Source of the DNA: Opitutaceae bacterium | GTDB lineage: Bacteria; Verrucomicrobiota; Verrucomicrobiia; Opitutales; Opitutaceae | Length of the DNA stretch: 64,000 nucleotides | Reading direction: 5' to 3' | NCBI GenBank assembly: GCA_028688225.1 | Contig: JAQTYQ010000007.1 | Span: 1-64,000 of the forward strand | Shown here: one piece after another, positions 16,039 to 24,102 of the stretch | How the letters are laid out: each line of letters starts with the position of its first letter | Position numbering within the stretch: position 1 is the first letter of the stretch | Program-made: the position numbers and the translations under genes | Notes under the pieces: generated by a model | The model's database searches: none | Seen by the model: only the letters and a program-made list of their open reading frames with translations | What the model was told of the DNA's origin: nothing

Positions 16039-17337
16039 CTACCGCAGGGCGCGGATCTGCGGGATCCTCCAGAACAGGTACAAGCTGTAGAGCAGCGCAA
16101 TGCCCCCGCCAAACGCCGCTCCGGCCGGGACACCGAAATTTTCCGCCACGGATCCCGCGATGAGGGACCCGATCGGGAAAAAACCCTGAAAAACCATCAT
16201 GTACACGCTCATCACCCGGCCCCGGAGTCCGTCGGGCACGGTGGTCTGCACGAGGGTGTTGGCGGTCGCGTTCTGGGTCATGAACCCCAGGCCCGCCACG
16301 ACCAGAAGCCCCAGGGTCAGATGATAGGAACGGGACAGGGCCACGGCCAGGACCATGGTCGGGAAGAGCAGATTGCCCGTCGTCAGCACCAGGCCCTTGC
16401 GTTGGTAGTCGCCGATCGAGGCGAGGATGAGGGCCCCCGCGAGCGCGCCCATCCCGATGGCCGTGCTCATCAAGCCGTAACCGACCGTGCCGGCGTGAAG
16501 AATATCCAGCGCAAACGCCGGCAGCAGCGCCATGTAGCCCAGCGCGAACATGTTTGACACCGCCACGAGGGTAATCAGCGGCCGCACGGTCGGGTGATGC
16601 CAGATGTAGCTGACACCCTCGCGCATCTGCCGGAAGGGGGACCCCGTCGACGCCGCGCCGACATAGGGCTTCACATCCATCAGGGCCAGGCTGGCGATGA
16701 CGGCCAGGAAACTCACGCCGTTGAGCACGAAGCACCATTGCGCGCCGACCGCGGCGAGCGTCACGCCGGCCAGGGCGGGGCCGATGATCCGGGCCGAGTT
16801 GAACACCGCCGAGTTCAGCGCGATGGCATTCATCAGTTCCTTGCGGCCGACCATTTCCACGACGAACGCCTGGCGCGCCGGGGCGTCGAAGGCGTTCGCG
16901 GCGCCCAGCAGGAACGCCAGAAAGGCAATGTGCCACCACTGCAGGGTGCCGAGGAACATGTCGGCCGCGAGCGCGAAGGCGAGGATCATCATGACCGTCT
17001 GCGTCACCAGCAGCAGCCGGCGCTTGGGCACACGGTCGGCCACGACGCCGGCCCAGAGGGAAAAAACCAGCACCGGCACGCCGGCGCAAAACGACACCAC
17101 GCCCAGTTTGAACGGCGAGTTGGTCAGGACATACACCAGCCATGCCTGGGCGACGTTTTGCATCCACGTGCCGACCAGCGATACCAGCTGACCGAAAAAG
17201 AACAGCCGGTAGTTGCGGTGCCGCAGGGCGGCGAAGGTGCGCGACAGGATCAAGCGCGGCTCCGACCCGCTGGCGCCCGCCAAGGGCGCGGCGTCGGTCG
17301 GGGAAGAAGCGATCAGCGGGGGATCAGCGTCATTCAT
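16039..17337 (-). CDS. Major facilitator superfamily exporter (EntS-like)
   Basis: A 432-residue, highly hydrophobic protein with about 12 membrane segments. The MFS signature between helices 2 and 3 is present (AGVVADRVPKRRLL). The first segment is preceded by LRHRNYRLFFFGQLVSLVGT, typical of the EntS/MFS_3 branch of drug or siderophore exporters. It starts at MNDADPP (17337); a longer frame goes through the promoter of the divergent regulator gene. No siderophore genes are nearby, so the substrate is unknown. Confidence 0.88.
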   Translation of the reverse strand: MNDADPPLIASSPTDAAPLAGASGSEPRLILSRTFAALRHRNYRLFFFGQLVSLVGTWMQNVAQAWLVYVLTNSPFKLGVVSFCAGVPVLVFSLWAGVVADRVPKRRLLLVTQTVMMILAFALAADMFLGTLQWWHIAFLAFLLGAANAFDAPARQAFVVEMVGRKELMNAIALNSAVFNSARIIGPALAGVTLAAVGAQWCFVLNGVSFLAVIASLALMDVKPYVGAASTGSPFRQMREGVSYIWHHPTVRPLITLVAVSNMFALGYMALLPAFALDILHAGTVGYGLMSTAIGMGALAGALILASIGDYQRKGLVLTTGNLLFPTMVLAVALSRSYHLTLGLLVVAGLGFMTQNATANTLVQTTVPDGLRGRVMSVYMMVFQGFFPIGSLIAGSVAENFGVPAGAAFGGGIALLYSLYLFWRIPQIRALR

Positions 17338-17518
17338 GCGCAGCCCGGCGGGGCAGATCCGCCCGCCGACAAAGCGGAAGATTCCGGCGGCGCGGGTTCC
17401 GACACAAGACGAAGATTTCCTCCGGAGATTACTGCGGCAGGACAGCCTGATCGGAAGCAGACCCTGCCAGGGCCGGCGGCCTGTTTTGAAAAAAGTGCTT
17501 GCCAAAAGTCGACTCCAA

Positions 17519-17530
17519 TAATCTAGATTA
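17519..17530. promoter_or_regulatory. Palindrome TAATCTAGATTA upstream of the Rrf2 regulator
   Basis: A perfect 12-bp palindrome lies 15 bp before the regulator start, in an A/T-rich patch (TTGCCA about 20 bp upstream could be a -35 box) inside otherwise GC-rich DNA. Its position overlapping the probable core promoter suits an autoregulatory Rrf2 operator. Function is inferred. Confidence 0.5.
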
Positions 17531-17545
17531 AAACAGTAGACATTA

Positions 17546-18133
17546 ATGAAACTCTCAAAAAAAGGTGAGTATGCCTTGCGGGCCCTGATTGACCTTGGCG
17601 TTGCAGCTGAGGTTGGCCGGCAGCTCGTGCAGGTAACAGAACTTGCATCCAATGAGCAACTTCCAATCAAGTTTCTCGAGCAGATCATGCAGTTGCTCAA
17701 GGAGGCGGGTCTGGTTGAGAGCCAACGCGGCAAGTTTGGTGGTTATCGCCTGGCCTTGCCGGCGGGAAAGATTTCAGTCGGGCAGGTGGTGCGCCTGATC
17801 GACGGCCCGCTCGCCCCCATCGGCTGCGTCAGCCAGACCGCCTACGAGAAGTGCTCCTGCCCCGATGAGACGCACTGCGGCCTGCGCATGCTCATGCTCG
17901 ATGTGCGCAATGCCATCGCGAGCATCCTCGACCGCTACACGCTCGCCGACGTGGTGGAGGTGACACTCCGCAAGATGCGCCGGGACGGCGTGCCGCTGCC
18001 TTATGCCCAGCCGCGGAGCAATTTGCTTCCGGCCGGTGCCCGTCGGAAACAGGCTCGGGTCTCGCCCGCATCCGCCCGTCTGCAACCCGTCGAAGGCCTG
18101 ATCAACAATCTGCTCGGAGACTACGCCATATGA
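17546..18133 (+). CDS. Rrf2-family transcriptional regulator (CymR/IscR-like)
   Basis: A 195-residue Rrf2 protein. Winged-helix part: MKLSKKGEYALRALIDLGV, LASNEQLPIKFLEQIMQLLK, LVESQRGKFGGYRLAL. The effector region holds clustered cysteines (IGCVSQTAYEKCSCPDETHC), four Cys in a spacing compatible with an Fe-S cluster or thiol sensing, then LRMLMLDVRNAIASILDRYT. A 45-residue C-terminal extension rich in Arg/Pro/Ala is unusual. Overlap of its stop with YezD (ATGA) and the following transporter and cysK point to control of sulfur supply, as CymR does in Firmicutes. The regulon is inferred from context. Confidence 0.92.
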   Translation: MKLSKKGEYALRALIDLGVAAEVGRQLVQVTELASNEQLPIKFLEQIMQLLKEAGLVESQRGKFGGYRLALPAGKISVGQVVRLIDGPLAPIGCVSQTAYEKCSCPDETHCGLRMLMLDVRNAIASILDRYTLADVVEVTLRKMRRDGVPLPYAQPRSNLLPAGARRKQARVSPASARLQPVEGLINNLLGDYAI

Positions 18134-18327
18134 GTACGAGCCAAACCCCGGTCTCCGCGGCCGGCCCGGACTGGGTGGCTCTGGTCCGCGAGAAAGTCGA
18201 AAGCCTGCGCTTCGGCGTCGTGCAAATCGTGGTGCACGACCGCAAGGTCACCCAGATCGAGCGCACCGAAAAAACCCGGCTCGACGCCCCCGTCGCCGGG
18301 TCTGGATCCCGCCGGGAGCTGACCTGA
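18130..18327 (+). CDS. YezD family small protein
   Basis: A 65-residue DUF2292/YezD protein: WVALVREKVESLRFGVVQIV, VHDRKVTQIERTEKTRLD. It is translationally coupled to the Rrf2 gene (4-bp ATGA overlap). YezD-type proteins commonly sit in sulfur or sulfonate uptake clusters, but their biochemical role is unknown. The last ten residues are not conserved. Confidence 0.85.
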   Translation: MSTSQTPVSAAGPDWVALVREKVESLRFGVVQIVVHDRKVTQIERTEKTRLDAPVAGSGSRRELT

Positions 18328-18438
18328 ATTTTTTCGCCCACCGGCCCGCGCCGGCGGCGCTTCCATCCCACACCACTCAGCCATGGCCTGCGACCGGACC
18401 ACTGGAGAACGCCATCCGTCCCCCAACCTGGAGACAGC

Positions 18439-19821
18439 ATGAAAACCTTGCCCTTAATCGTCCGCACCACGCTGGCCGCCGCGCTGCTGCCCGCCGGCGT
18501 CATTTCTCTGCGCGCCGCTGATGACGGCGACGCGGAAATCAAAGCCCTCCGCGAGCAGATCCGTCTGCTCGACGAGCGGTTGCATCAACTCGAACAGAAA
18601 CAGCAGCTCAAGGAGCAGGAGGCGGCCGCCGCGGCGAAGGCGGCGCCGAAGGTGAGCCTGACGGACAAGGGCTACACGTTCGCCTCGGGCGACGGGGCGA
18701 ACTCCGTGAGCATCCGGGGACTGGTGCAGTTCGACTCGCGGCTGTTCTTCAACGACGGCGGGGTGGTGAACAACGCCTTCGTGCTGCGCCGGGCGCGGCT
18801 GATCTCGGAAGGCACGTTCAACAAGCTCTACTCGTTCCAGTTCGTGTCGGAGTTTGGCGGCACCGGCGCGCCGGGCATCCTCGATGCGAACCTGGGCGTG
18901 GCGCTGAGCAAGGCGGTGCAGTTCAAGTTCGGCAAGTTCAAGGCGCCGGTGGGCCTCGAGCTGCTGCAGTCCGACTCGTGGACGTTCTTCGATGAGCGTT
19001 CGCTGGTCACCAATCTGGTGCCGAACCGCGACCTTGGCGCGCAACTCGGCGGCAGCCTGCAGGACGGCGTGATCACCTACGCCGTTGGGATCTTCAACGG
19101 CGTGGCCGACGGGGCCAGCTCGGGCAACACCGACTTTGACAACGAGAAGGACGTGATCGGCCGGCTGTACGTGCAGCCCTTCAAGGCCGTCAAAGACTCG
19201 CCGCTGCAGGGGCTGGCCTTCGGCGTGGCCGGCAGCCTGGGGCGGGAGAAGACCGCCTCGGCCGTGACCGGGGGCTACAAGACCGACGGGCAGCAGACGT
19301 TCTTCAAATACCGGAGCACCGTGGTGGCCGACGGGCAGGTCTGGCGGGTTTCGCCGCAGGCGGAGTACCGCCGCGGGCCCTTCGGGGCCATCGGTGAATA
19401 CGTCCTCTCCACGGTCAACGTGCGGCCCACCGCCGCCGGGGCCAAGGCCGAGCTGCAAAACCAGGCCTGGCAGCTGGCAGCCGGCTATGTGCTCACGGGG
19501 GAGAACTCCTCCTCCAGCGGCGTGACCCCGCGCCAGCCCTTCAACTGGGAGAACGGCACCTGGGGTGCCTGGGAGATCGCGGTGCGGTACGCGGACCTCC
19601 GGGTCGACGGCCAGGCCTTTCCGCTCTTCGCCGACCCGGCGACCAATGCGCGCGAGGCGGAGGCGGTCGGCCTGGGCCTGAGCTGGTATCTGAGCAAGAC
19701 CGTGCGCACGACCCTGGACTACTACCAGACACGCTTCACCAACCCGGTGCCGCTGTCCTCGACCCAGATCCTCCGCCAGAGCGAAAAGGCGCTCATCACC
19801 CGCTTCCAGGTGGCCTTCTGA
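18439..19821 (+). CDS. OprP/OprO-type porin
   Basis: A 460-residue outer-membrane beta-barrel. It has a signal peptide (IVRTTLAAALLPAGVISLRA), then a short coiled-coil (IKALREQIRLLDERLHQLEQ) that may trimerise or tether it to the wall. The barrel follows, with the phosphate-selective-porin look: VSIRGLVQFDSRLFF, LRRARLISEGTFNKLYSFQF, FGKFKAPVGLELLQSD, and a final aromatic-terminated strand (ALITRFQVAF). Its place between the Rrf2-YezD pair and an SsuABC-type transporter suggests it admits an anionic sulfur compound such as sulfate or a sulfonate. The substrate is an inference. Confidence 0.88.
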   Translation: MKTLPLIVRTTLAAALLPAGVISLRAADDGDAEIKALREQIRLLDERLHQLEQKQQLKEQEAAAAAKAAPKVSLTDKGYTFASGDGANSVSIRGLVQFDSRLFFNDGGVVNNAFVLRRARLISEGTFNKLYSFQFVSEFGGTGAPGILDANLGVALSKAVQFKFGKFKAPVGLELLQSDSWTFFDERSLVTNLVPNRDLGAQLGGSLQDGVITYAVGIFNGVADGASSGNTDFDNEKDVIGRLYVQPFKAVKDSPLQGLAFGVAGSLGREKTASAVTGGYKTDGQQTFFKYRSTVVADGQVWRVSPQAEYRRGPFGAIGEYVLSTVNVRPTAAGAKAELQNQAWQLAAGYVLTGENSSSSGVTPRQPFNWENGTWGAWEIAVRYADLRVDGQAFPLFADPATNAREAEAVGLGLSWYLSKTVRTTLDYYQTRFTNPVPLSSTQILRQSEKALITRFQVAF

Positions 19822-19845
19822 CCATCACCTTAACTCCTTCCGCCC

Positions 19846-20805
19846 ATGAAACCTGTTTTTTTTCTCCTCCTTGTCCTGGCCGCCGCCACCGTGGCGCGCG
19901 CCGGGAAGGTCGTTCTGCGGGTCGGCTATTTTCCGAACATCACCCATGCCCAGGGCGTGATCGGCAGCCAGACGACCCGTGAGGGCCATGGCTGGTTTGA
20001 ACAACGGCTCGGACCCGACGTGGAAGTCCAGTGGTTTGCCTTCAACGCCGGCCCCAGCGCGATGGAGGCGGTGTTCGCCGGTTCCATCGACTTGACCTAC
20101 GTCGGCCCCAACCCGTCGCTCAACGCCTACATCCGCTCGCGCGGCGAGGAAATCCGCGTGCTGGCCGGGGCGGCCGAGGGCGGCGCGGCCCTGGTCGTGG
20201 CGGGCGACGGCCGCATCAAGACGCCGGCGGATTTCCGCGGCAAAAAGGTCGCCACGCCCCAGTTCGGCAACACGCAGGACGTGGCGGCGCGCGCCTGGCT
20301 GAAGCAGCAGGGCTTCAAGATCTCGCAGACCGGCGGCGACGCGTTCATCCTGCCCACGGCCAACCCCGACCAGCTCGCGCTGCTGAAAACCGGCCGGATC
20401 GACGCGGTCTGGACGGTCGAACCCTGGGTGTCGCGGCTCGAGCAGGAGGCCGGCGGCAAAGTGTTCCTCGAGCAGCCCGACATCGTCACCACGCTGCTCG
20501 TTTCCAGCGTCCGGCTGTTGAGGGAGCATCCGGAACTGGCGCAGCAATTTCGCGCGGCGCACACCGAGCTGACCGACTGGATCAACGCCCACGGAGACGA
20601 GGCCCGGGCGATCGTGCGCGCCGGCCTGACCGCCGAGATGCGCCGCGAATTTCCCGCCCGCCTGGTTGACAGCGCGTGGCGGCGGCTGCGGTTCACCGCG
20701 TCCCTCGTCCCCGCCCAAATCGAGGGGGTGGTGGCCGACGCCCAAAGTGTCGGCTTCCTCCGCGACGCCATCCCACTCGACCGCCTTTTCTCCGGCCAAC
20801 CATGA
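19846..20805 (+). CDS. SsuA/TauA-type periplasmic substrate-binding protein
   Basis: A 319-residue binding protein with a signal peptide (VFFLLLVLAAATVARA), then KVVLRVGYFPNITHAQGVIG, a SsuA/NMT1-like start. The conserved AFNAGPSAMEAVFAGSIDLT, YVGPNPSLNAYIRS, GKKVATPQFGNTQDVAARAW and DAVWTVEPWVSRLEQEAGG follow. These proteins deliver sulfonates, sulfate esters or nitrate-like anions to an ABC permease. The stop overlaps the ATPase start by 4 bp. The leader (ACTCCTTCCGCCC before ATG) lacks a Shine-Dalgarno motif. Confidence 0.9.
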   Translation: MKPVFFLLLVLAAATVARAGKVVLRVGYFPNITHAQGVIGSQTTREGHGWFEQRLGPDVEVQWFAFNAGPSAMEAVFAGSIDLTYVGPNPSLNAYIRSRGEEIRVLAGAAEGGAALVVAGDGRIKTPADFRGKKVATPQFGNTQDVAARAWLKQQGFKISQTGGDAFILPTANPDQLALLKTGRIDAVWTVEPWVSRLEQEAGGKVFLEQPDIVTTLLVSSVRLLREHPELAQQFRAAHTELTDWINAHGDEARAIVRAGLTAEMRREFPARLVDSAWRRLRFTASLVPAQIEGVVADAQSVGFLRDAIPLDRLFSGQP

Positions 20806-21608
20806 CCGTCCAGCAGGAACTCGCCGTCATCCCCAGCGCCAAGCTGGCCGTGAATGATGTCTCCAAAACCTTCCGCACCGAGCGCGGCAGCGTGCACGCG
20901 CTGGACCGCGTGACGCTGCACGTCAGCGAGGGCGAGTTCGTCTGCCTGGTGGGGCCGAGCGGCTGCGGCAAGTCGACGCTGCTCAACATCATCGCGGGGC
21001 TCGAGCTCCCCGACGCGGGCGCGGTGCTGACGGACGGCGAGCCGATCCGCGGCCCCGGGCGCGATCGCATGGTCATGTTCCAGGAGCCGGCGCTGTTTCC
21101 CTGGCTCAACGTGTTCGACAACGTGATGTTCGGGCTGCGGCTCAAGCCCGGCCTGTCGAAGGCCGAGCGCGAAGAGGTGGCGGCTTATTATTTGAAGCTC
21201 GTCGGCCTGGAGAGCTTCCTCCATGCGAATATTCACGAGCTTTCCGGCGGCATGAAGCAGCGCGTGGCGCTGGCGCGGGCGCTGGCCCCCAATCCCCGGG
21301 TGCTGCTGATGGACGAGCCGTTCGCCTCGCTCGACGCCCTCACCCGCGAGCAGCTGTACGGCGACCTCCAGCGGATCTGGGCCGAACGCCGGAAAACCAT
21401 TGTTTTTGTCACCCACAACGTCCGCGAGGCGGCCTGCCTCGGCAACCGTGTGGTCCTGTTCTCGCCGCACCCCGGCCGCATTCGCGAGGAGTTCACCATC
21501 CCGCTGCCGCGGCCGCGCGACATCAACAGCGTCGATCTCGCGGAGCATGCCACGGAAATCATGCGCGCCCTCAAGGGGCATCTGCGCGCCACGGAGGTTC
21601 ACGAATGA
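20802..21608 (+). CDS. SsuB/TauB-type ABC transporter ATPase
   Basis: A 268-residue ATPase. Walker A GPSGCGKSTLLNII, Q-loop VMFQEPALFPWLNV, signature LSGGMKQRVALARAL, Walker B VLLMDEPFASLD and the switch His in IVFVTHNVREA are all present. The DNVMFGL phrase and length are typical of nitrate/sulfonate/taurine importers. It powers the permease encoded next (ATGA overlap on both sides). The frame is open upstream, but the coupled ATG at 20802 is the natural start. Confidence 0.95.
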   Translation: MTVQQELAVIPSAKLAVNDVSKTFRTERGSVHALDRVTLHVSEGEFVCLVGPSGCGKSTLLNIIAGLELPDAGAVLTDGEPIRGPGRDRMVMFQEPALFPWLNVFDNVMFGLRLKPGLSKAEREEVAAYYLKLVGLESFLHANIHELSGGMKQRVALARALAPNPRVLLMDEPFASLDALTREQLYGDLQRIWAERRKTIVFVTHNVREAACLGNRVVLFSPHPGRIREEFTIPLPRPRDINSVDLAEHATEIMRALKGHLRATEVHE

Positions 21609-22402
21609 AACGCTTCATCACCGCTCTCGCCTTTTTTGCCGCGCTGGTCGCGGCGTGGGAGTTCATTTATCGCGCCAAGGTCTGGTCGCCGGTGCTGGTG
21701 CCGTCGCCCCGGCTGGTGGTGCTGTATCTTTGGGACAACACCCTCAATCCCGGCAGCGCCGCGCAGCCGAATCCGAACCAGTGGCAGCTATTTCTCGCCG
21801 TCGGCGTCACCCTGAAGCGCCTGCTGGCGGGATACGTGATCGGCCTGGCCGCCGGTCTCCCGCTGGGGCTGGTCACCGCGCGCTTCCGCCCGGTGCGCGA
21901 CACCCTGGGCGTCCTGTCGCTGGGTCTGCAGGGTTTGCCGAGCGTATGCTGGGTGCCGCTGGCGCTGCTCTGGTTCGGCCAGACCGAGGGCGCGATGCTG
22001 TTCGTGGTCGTGATGGGCACCCTGTGGTCCGTGGTCCTTGCAACCGAGGCGGGGGTGCGTAACGTGAACCCTATTTATGTCCGGGCCGCACGCACCATGG
22101 GTTCCCGCTGGCTGCACATCTGGCTGAAGGTGATCATGCCGGCTTCGCTCCCATTCATCGTCAGCGGCATGAAGCAGGGGTGGGCCTTCGCCTGGCGCTC
22201 GCTCATGGCCGCCGAGATCTTCGTCACGATCCTGACCGGCTTCGGCCTCGGCCAGCTGCTGCACTACGGCCGCGAGCTCAACGCCATGGACCAGGTGATC
22301 GGCATCATGCTCATCATCGTGCTCATCGGCCTGCTCGCGGACAAAATCCTCTTTTCCCCCTGGGAGAATTTCATGCACCGGCGCTGGGGCACCGCCCGGT
22401 GA
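21605..22402 (+). CDS. SsuC/TauC-type ABC transporter permease
   Basis: A 265-residue membrane protein with about six hydrophobic segments. The BPD_transp_1 EAA-like loop (ATEAGVRNVNPIYVRAARTM, GSRWLHIWLKVIMPASLPFI) contacts the ATPase. GLRQ-like sequences of this family (SGMKQGWAFAWRSLMAAEIF) are conserved. It completes the binding protein-ATPase-permease transporter, all coupled by 4-bp overlaps. The substrate is presumably an oxidised sulfur compound feeding cysK. Confidence 0.93.
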   Translation: MKRFITALAFFAALVAAWEFIYRAKVWSPVLVPSPRLVVLYLWDNTLNPGSAAQPNPNQWQLFLAVGVTLKRLLAGYVIGLAAGLPLGLVTARFRPVRDTLGVLSLGLQGLPSVCWVPLALLWFGQTEGAMLFVVVMGTLWSVVLATEAGVRNVNPIYVRAARTMGSRWLHIWLKVIMPASLPFIVSGMKQGWAFAWRSLMAAEIFVTILTGFGLGQLLHYGRELNAMDQVIGIMLIIVLIGLLADKILFSPWENFMHRRWGTAR

Positions 22403-22456
22403 TCCCGCCGCCGGCGGCCGGTTTTCCACCAAACCCAAACCTCAATCCCGAACCAT

Positions 22457-23431
22457 ATGGCCAAGATATACGACACCATCGTTGACACGATCGGCAACAC
22501 ACCGCTCGTCCGTCTCCACCGCACCGCCCGGGCCCACGGGGCCCTGGCCGACGTGCTGCTGAAGCTGGAGTTCTTCAACCCGCTCAGCAGCGTCAAGGAT
22601 CGCATCGGCGCCGCCATGATCGACGACGCGCTGAAGGCGGGCAAAATCAACCAGGGCACGGTCCTGATCGAGCCCACCAGCGGCAACACCGGCATCGCGC
22701 TGGCGTTCGTGGCCGCGGCGCGCGGCCTCAAGATCATCCTCACCATGCCCGAGACCATGAGCCTCGAGCGCCGCAAACTGCTCAAGGTCCTCGGCGCGCG
22801 CCTCGTGCTGACCGAGGGGCCCAAGGGCATGAAGGGCGCCATCGCCAAGGCCGAGGAGCTCAACAAGCAGATTCCCAACAGCGTCATCCTCCAGCAGTTC
22901 GTCAACCCCTCCAATCCCGAGATCCACCGCAAGACCACGGCCGAGGAGATCTGGCGCGATACCGACGGCAAGGTGGACATCATCGTGTCGGGCATCGGCA
23001 CGGGCGGCACCATCACCGGGGTGGGCGAGGTGCTCAAGCCGCGCAAGCCGGGCCTCAAGATCGTGGCGGTGGAGCCCGACGCCTCGCCGGTGCTCTCGGG
23101 CGGGCAACCCGGCCCGCACAAACTGCAGGGCATCGGCGCCGGCTTCATCCCGGCGGTGCTCAACACCAAGATCTACGACGAGGTCATCCGCGTGAAGGAG
23201 GCCGACGCGGGCCCGATTTCGAAGCAGGTCAACCAGCAGGACGGCATCCCGATCGGTATCTCCTCGGGCGCCGCCGTGTGGGCCGCGTTCGAGCTGGCCA
23301 AGCGCCCCGAAAACAAGGGCAAGCAGATCGTCGTCATCGTTCCCTCCAGCAGCGAGCGCTACCTTTCGACCTGGTTGTTCGCCGACGTCAATAGCGAGAG
23401 CGACTCGATCGACGACCTGATCAAGAAGTGA
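22457..23431 (+). CDS. cysK: Cysteine synthase (O-acetylserine sulfhydrylase)
   Basis: A 324-residue PLP enzyme that joins sulfide with O-acetylserine to form cysteine. The PLP lysine is in [14 protein letters not shown], the phosphate/substrate loop is [13 protein letters not shown], and [15 protein letters not shown] and [15 protein letters not shown] complete the active site. It ends the sulfur cluster and would consume the sulfide made from imported sulfur. The leader (CAAACCCAAACCTCAATCCC) is G-poor without a Shine-Dalgarno motif. The CRISPR remnant begins 19 bp after the stop. Confidence 0.96.
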   Translation: MAKIYDTIVDTIGNTPLVRLHRTARAHGALADVLLKLEFFNPLSSVKDRIGAAMIDDALKAGKINQGTVLIEPTSGNTGIALAFVAAARGLKIILTMPETMSLERRKLLKVLGARLVLTEGPKGMKGAIAKAEELNKQIPNSVILQQFVNPSNPEIHRKTTAEEIWRDTDGKVDIIVSGIGTGGTITGVGEVLKPRKPGLKIVAVEPDASPVLSGGQPGPHKLQGIGAGFIPAVLNTKIYDEVIRVKEADAGPISKQVNQQDGIPIGISSGAAVWAAFELAKRPENKGKQIVVIVPSSSERYLSTWLFADVNSESDSIDDLIKK

Positions 23432-23449
23432 CCCGGCGCCCCGCGCGTC

Positions 23450-23557
23450 GTTTTGCTGATCACTCCGGTCCCCGGGGCCGGAGTGATCGGCGACGCGACG
23501 CTGGCGAGCACGGGCGCGCTGTTTCAATCCGCACTCCGGCACGAGGGCCGGAGTGAT
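23450..23557 (-). CRISPR. Minimal CRISPR array: two repeats, one 33-nt spacer
   Basis: Read on the cas strand, a 37-nt repeat (23557 down to 23521) begins ATCACTCCGGCCCTCG and ends GGATTGAAAC, the common 3' end of type I repeats. It contains the hairpin CACTCCGGC/GCCGGAGTG. A 33-nt unique spacer follows (23520-23488), then a second repeat copy (23487-23450) that keeps ATCACTCCGG and CCGGAGTGAT but has a degenerate 3' end (ATCAGCAAAAC), as expected of a terminal repeat. The array is downstream of cas2 with about 200 bp of leader-like DNA between (containing TTTTGCGAACATTGTC). The second repeat is imperfect, so confidence is moderate. Confidence 0.7.
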
Positions 23558-23754
23558 GGCGCACCGGCTTGGGCCCGATATGCCAGCTCCTTAGTCGGGG
23601 ATTTTGCGAACATTGTCAAAGAACCAAAAATATGCCGCCGCGAATGACTCTGAGATTCGCCGCAGATCATGGGTGGAGAGAGGGATGCGATGCCTTGCGA
23701 AAGGGTGCGGAAGCGACCGAGGTAGATGGTTCGCATTCCCTCGCGGGTCTTCCC

Positions 23755-24051
23755 TCACACGATCAGCGCATCCGTTTCCAGGTCGAGCGGTTTGTCCACG
23801 CCATGATGCTCGATGCGGACACGAGCAGCTTGATCGATGAAGTAGAAGCGCAGCGAGTCTTCGTCGAGCTTGATTTCGCGCAGCAGCTTGGCGCGCAACT
23901 CGACCCACTCCGTCGCGCCGACCTGGCATTCAAACACCGACTTTTGCACGCGCACGCCGTAGGATTCGCATACTTTGGCGACCCGGCGCAGGCGGCGCGC
24001 GCCGGGTTTGGCGTCAACCGTCGAAACATCGTAGGTGACCACGACCAGCAT
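23755..24051 (-). CDS. cas2: CRISPR-associated endoribonuclease/integrase subunit Cas2
   Basis: A 98-residue Cas2: MLVVVTYDVSTVDAKPGARR, LRRVAKVCESYGVRVQKSVF, ECQVGATEWVEL, SLRFYFIDQAARVRIEHHG. The conserved Asp of TYDV and the VQKSVFEC block are present, and the length fits (about 96). Cas2 dimers bridge Cas1 dimers in the spacer-integration complex. The gene appears intact although cas1 just upstream is broken. Its leader contains TCAAATTTCAAATCTCC and no G-rich ribosome-binding site. The sequence best fits type I-C-like sets. Confidence 0.93.
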   Translation of the reverse strand: MLVVVTYDVSTVDAKPGARRLRRVAKVCESYGVRVQKSVFECQVGATEWVELRAKLLREIKLDEDSLRFYFIDQAARVRIEHHGVDKPLDLETDALIV

Positions 24052-24102
24052 GCGGGAGGAGATTTGAAATTTGAGAGATCGGATACGAACAAAGCCCGGC
24101 CT

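Noticed and set aside
17338..17545. Riboswitch (SAM or similar) ahead of the sulfur module
   Set aside because: The divergent gap is 208 bp and I could not find the conserved S-box or other riboswitch core; only a palindrome at the promoter stands out.
23453..23647. Short rightward frame after cysK
   Set aside because: Most of it is the CRISPR repeat-spacer-repeat remnant; the peptide has no family features.
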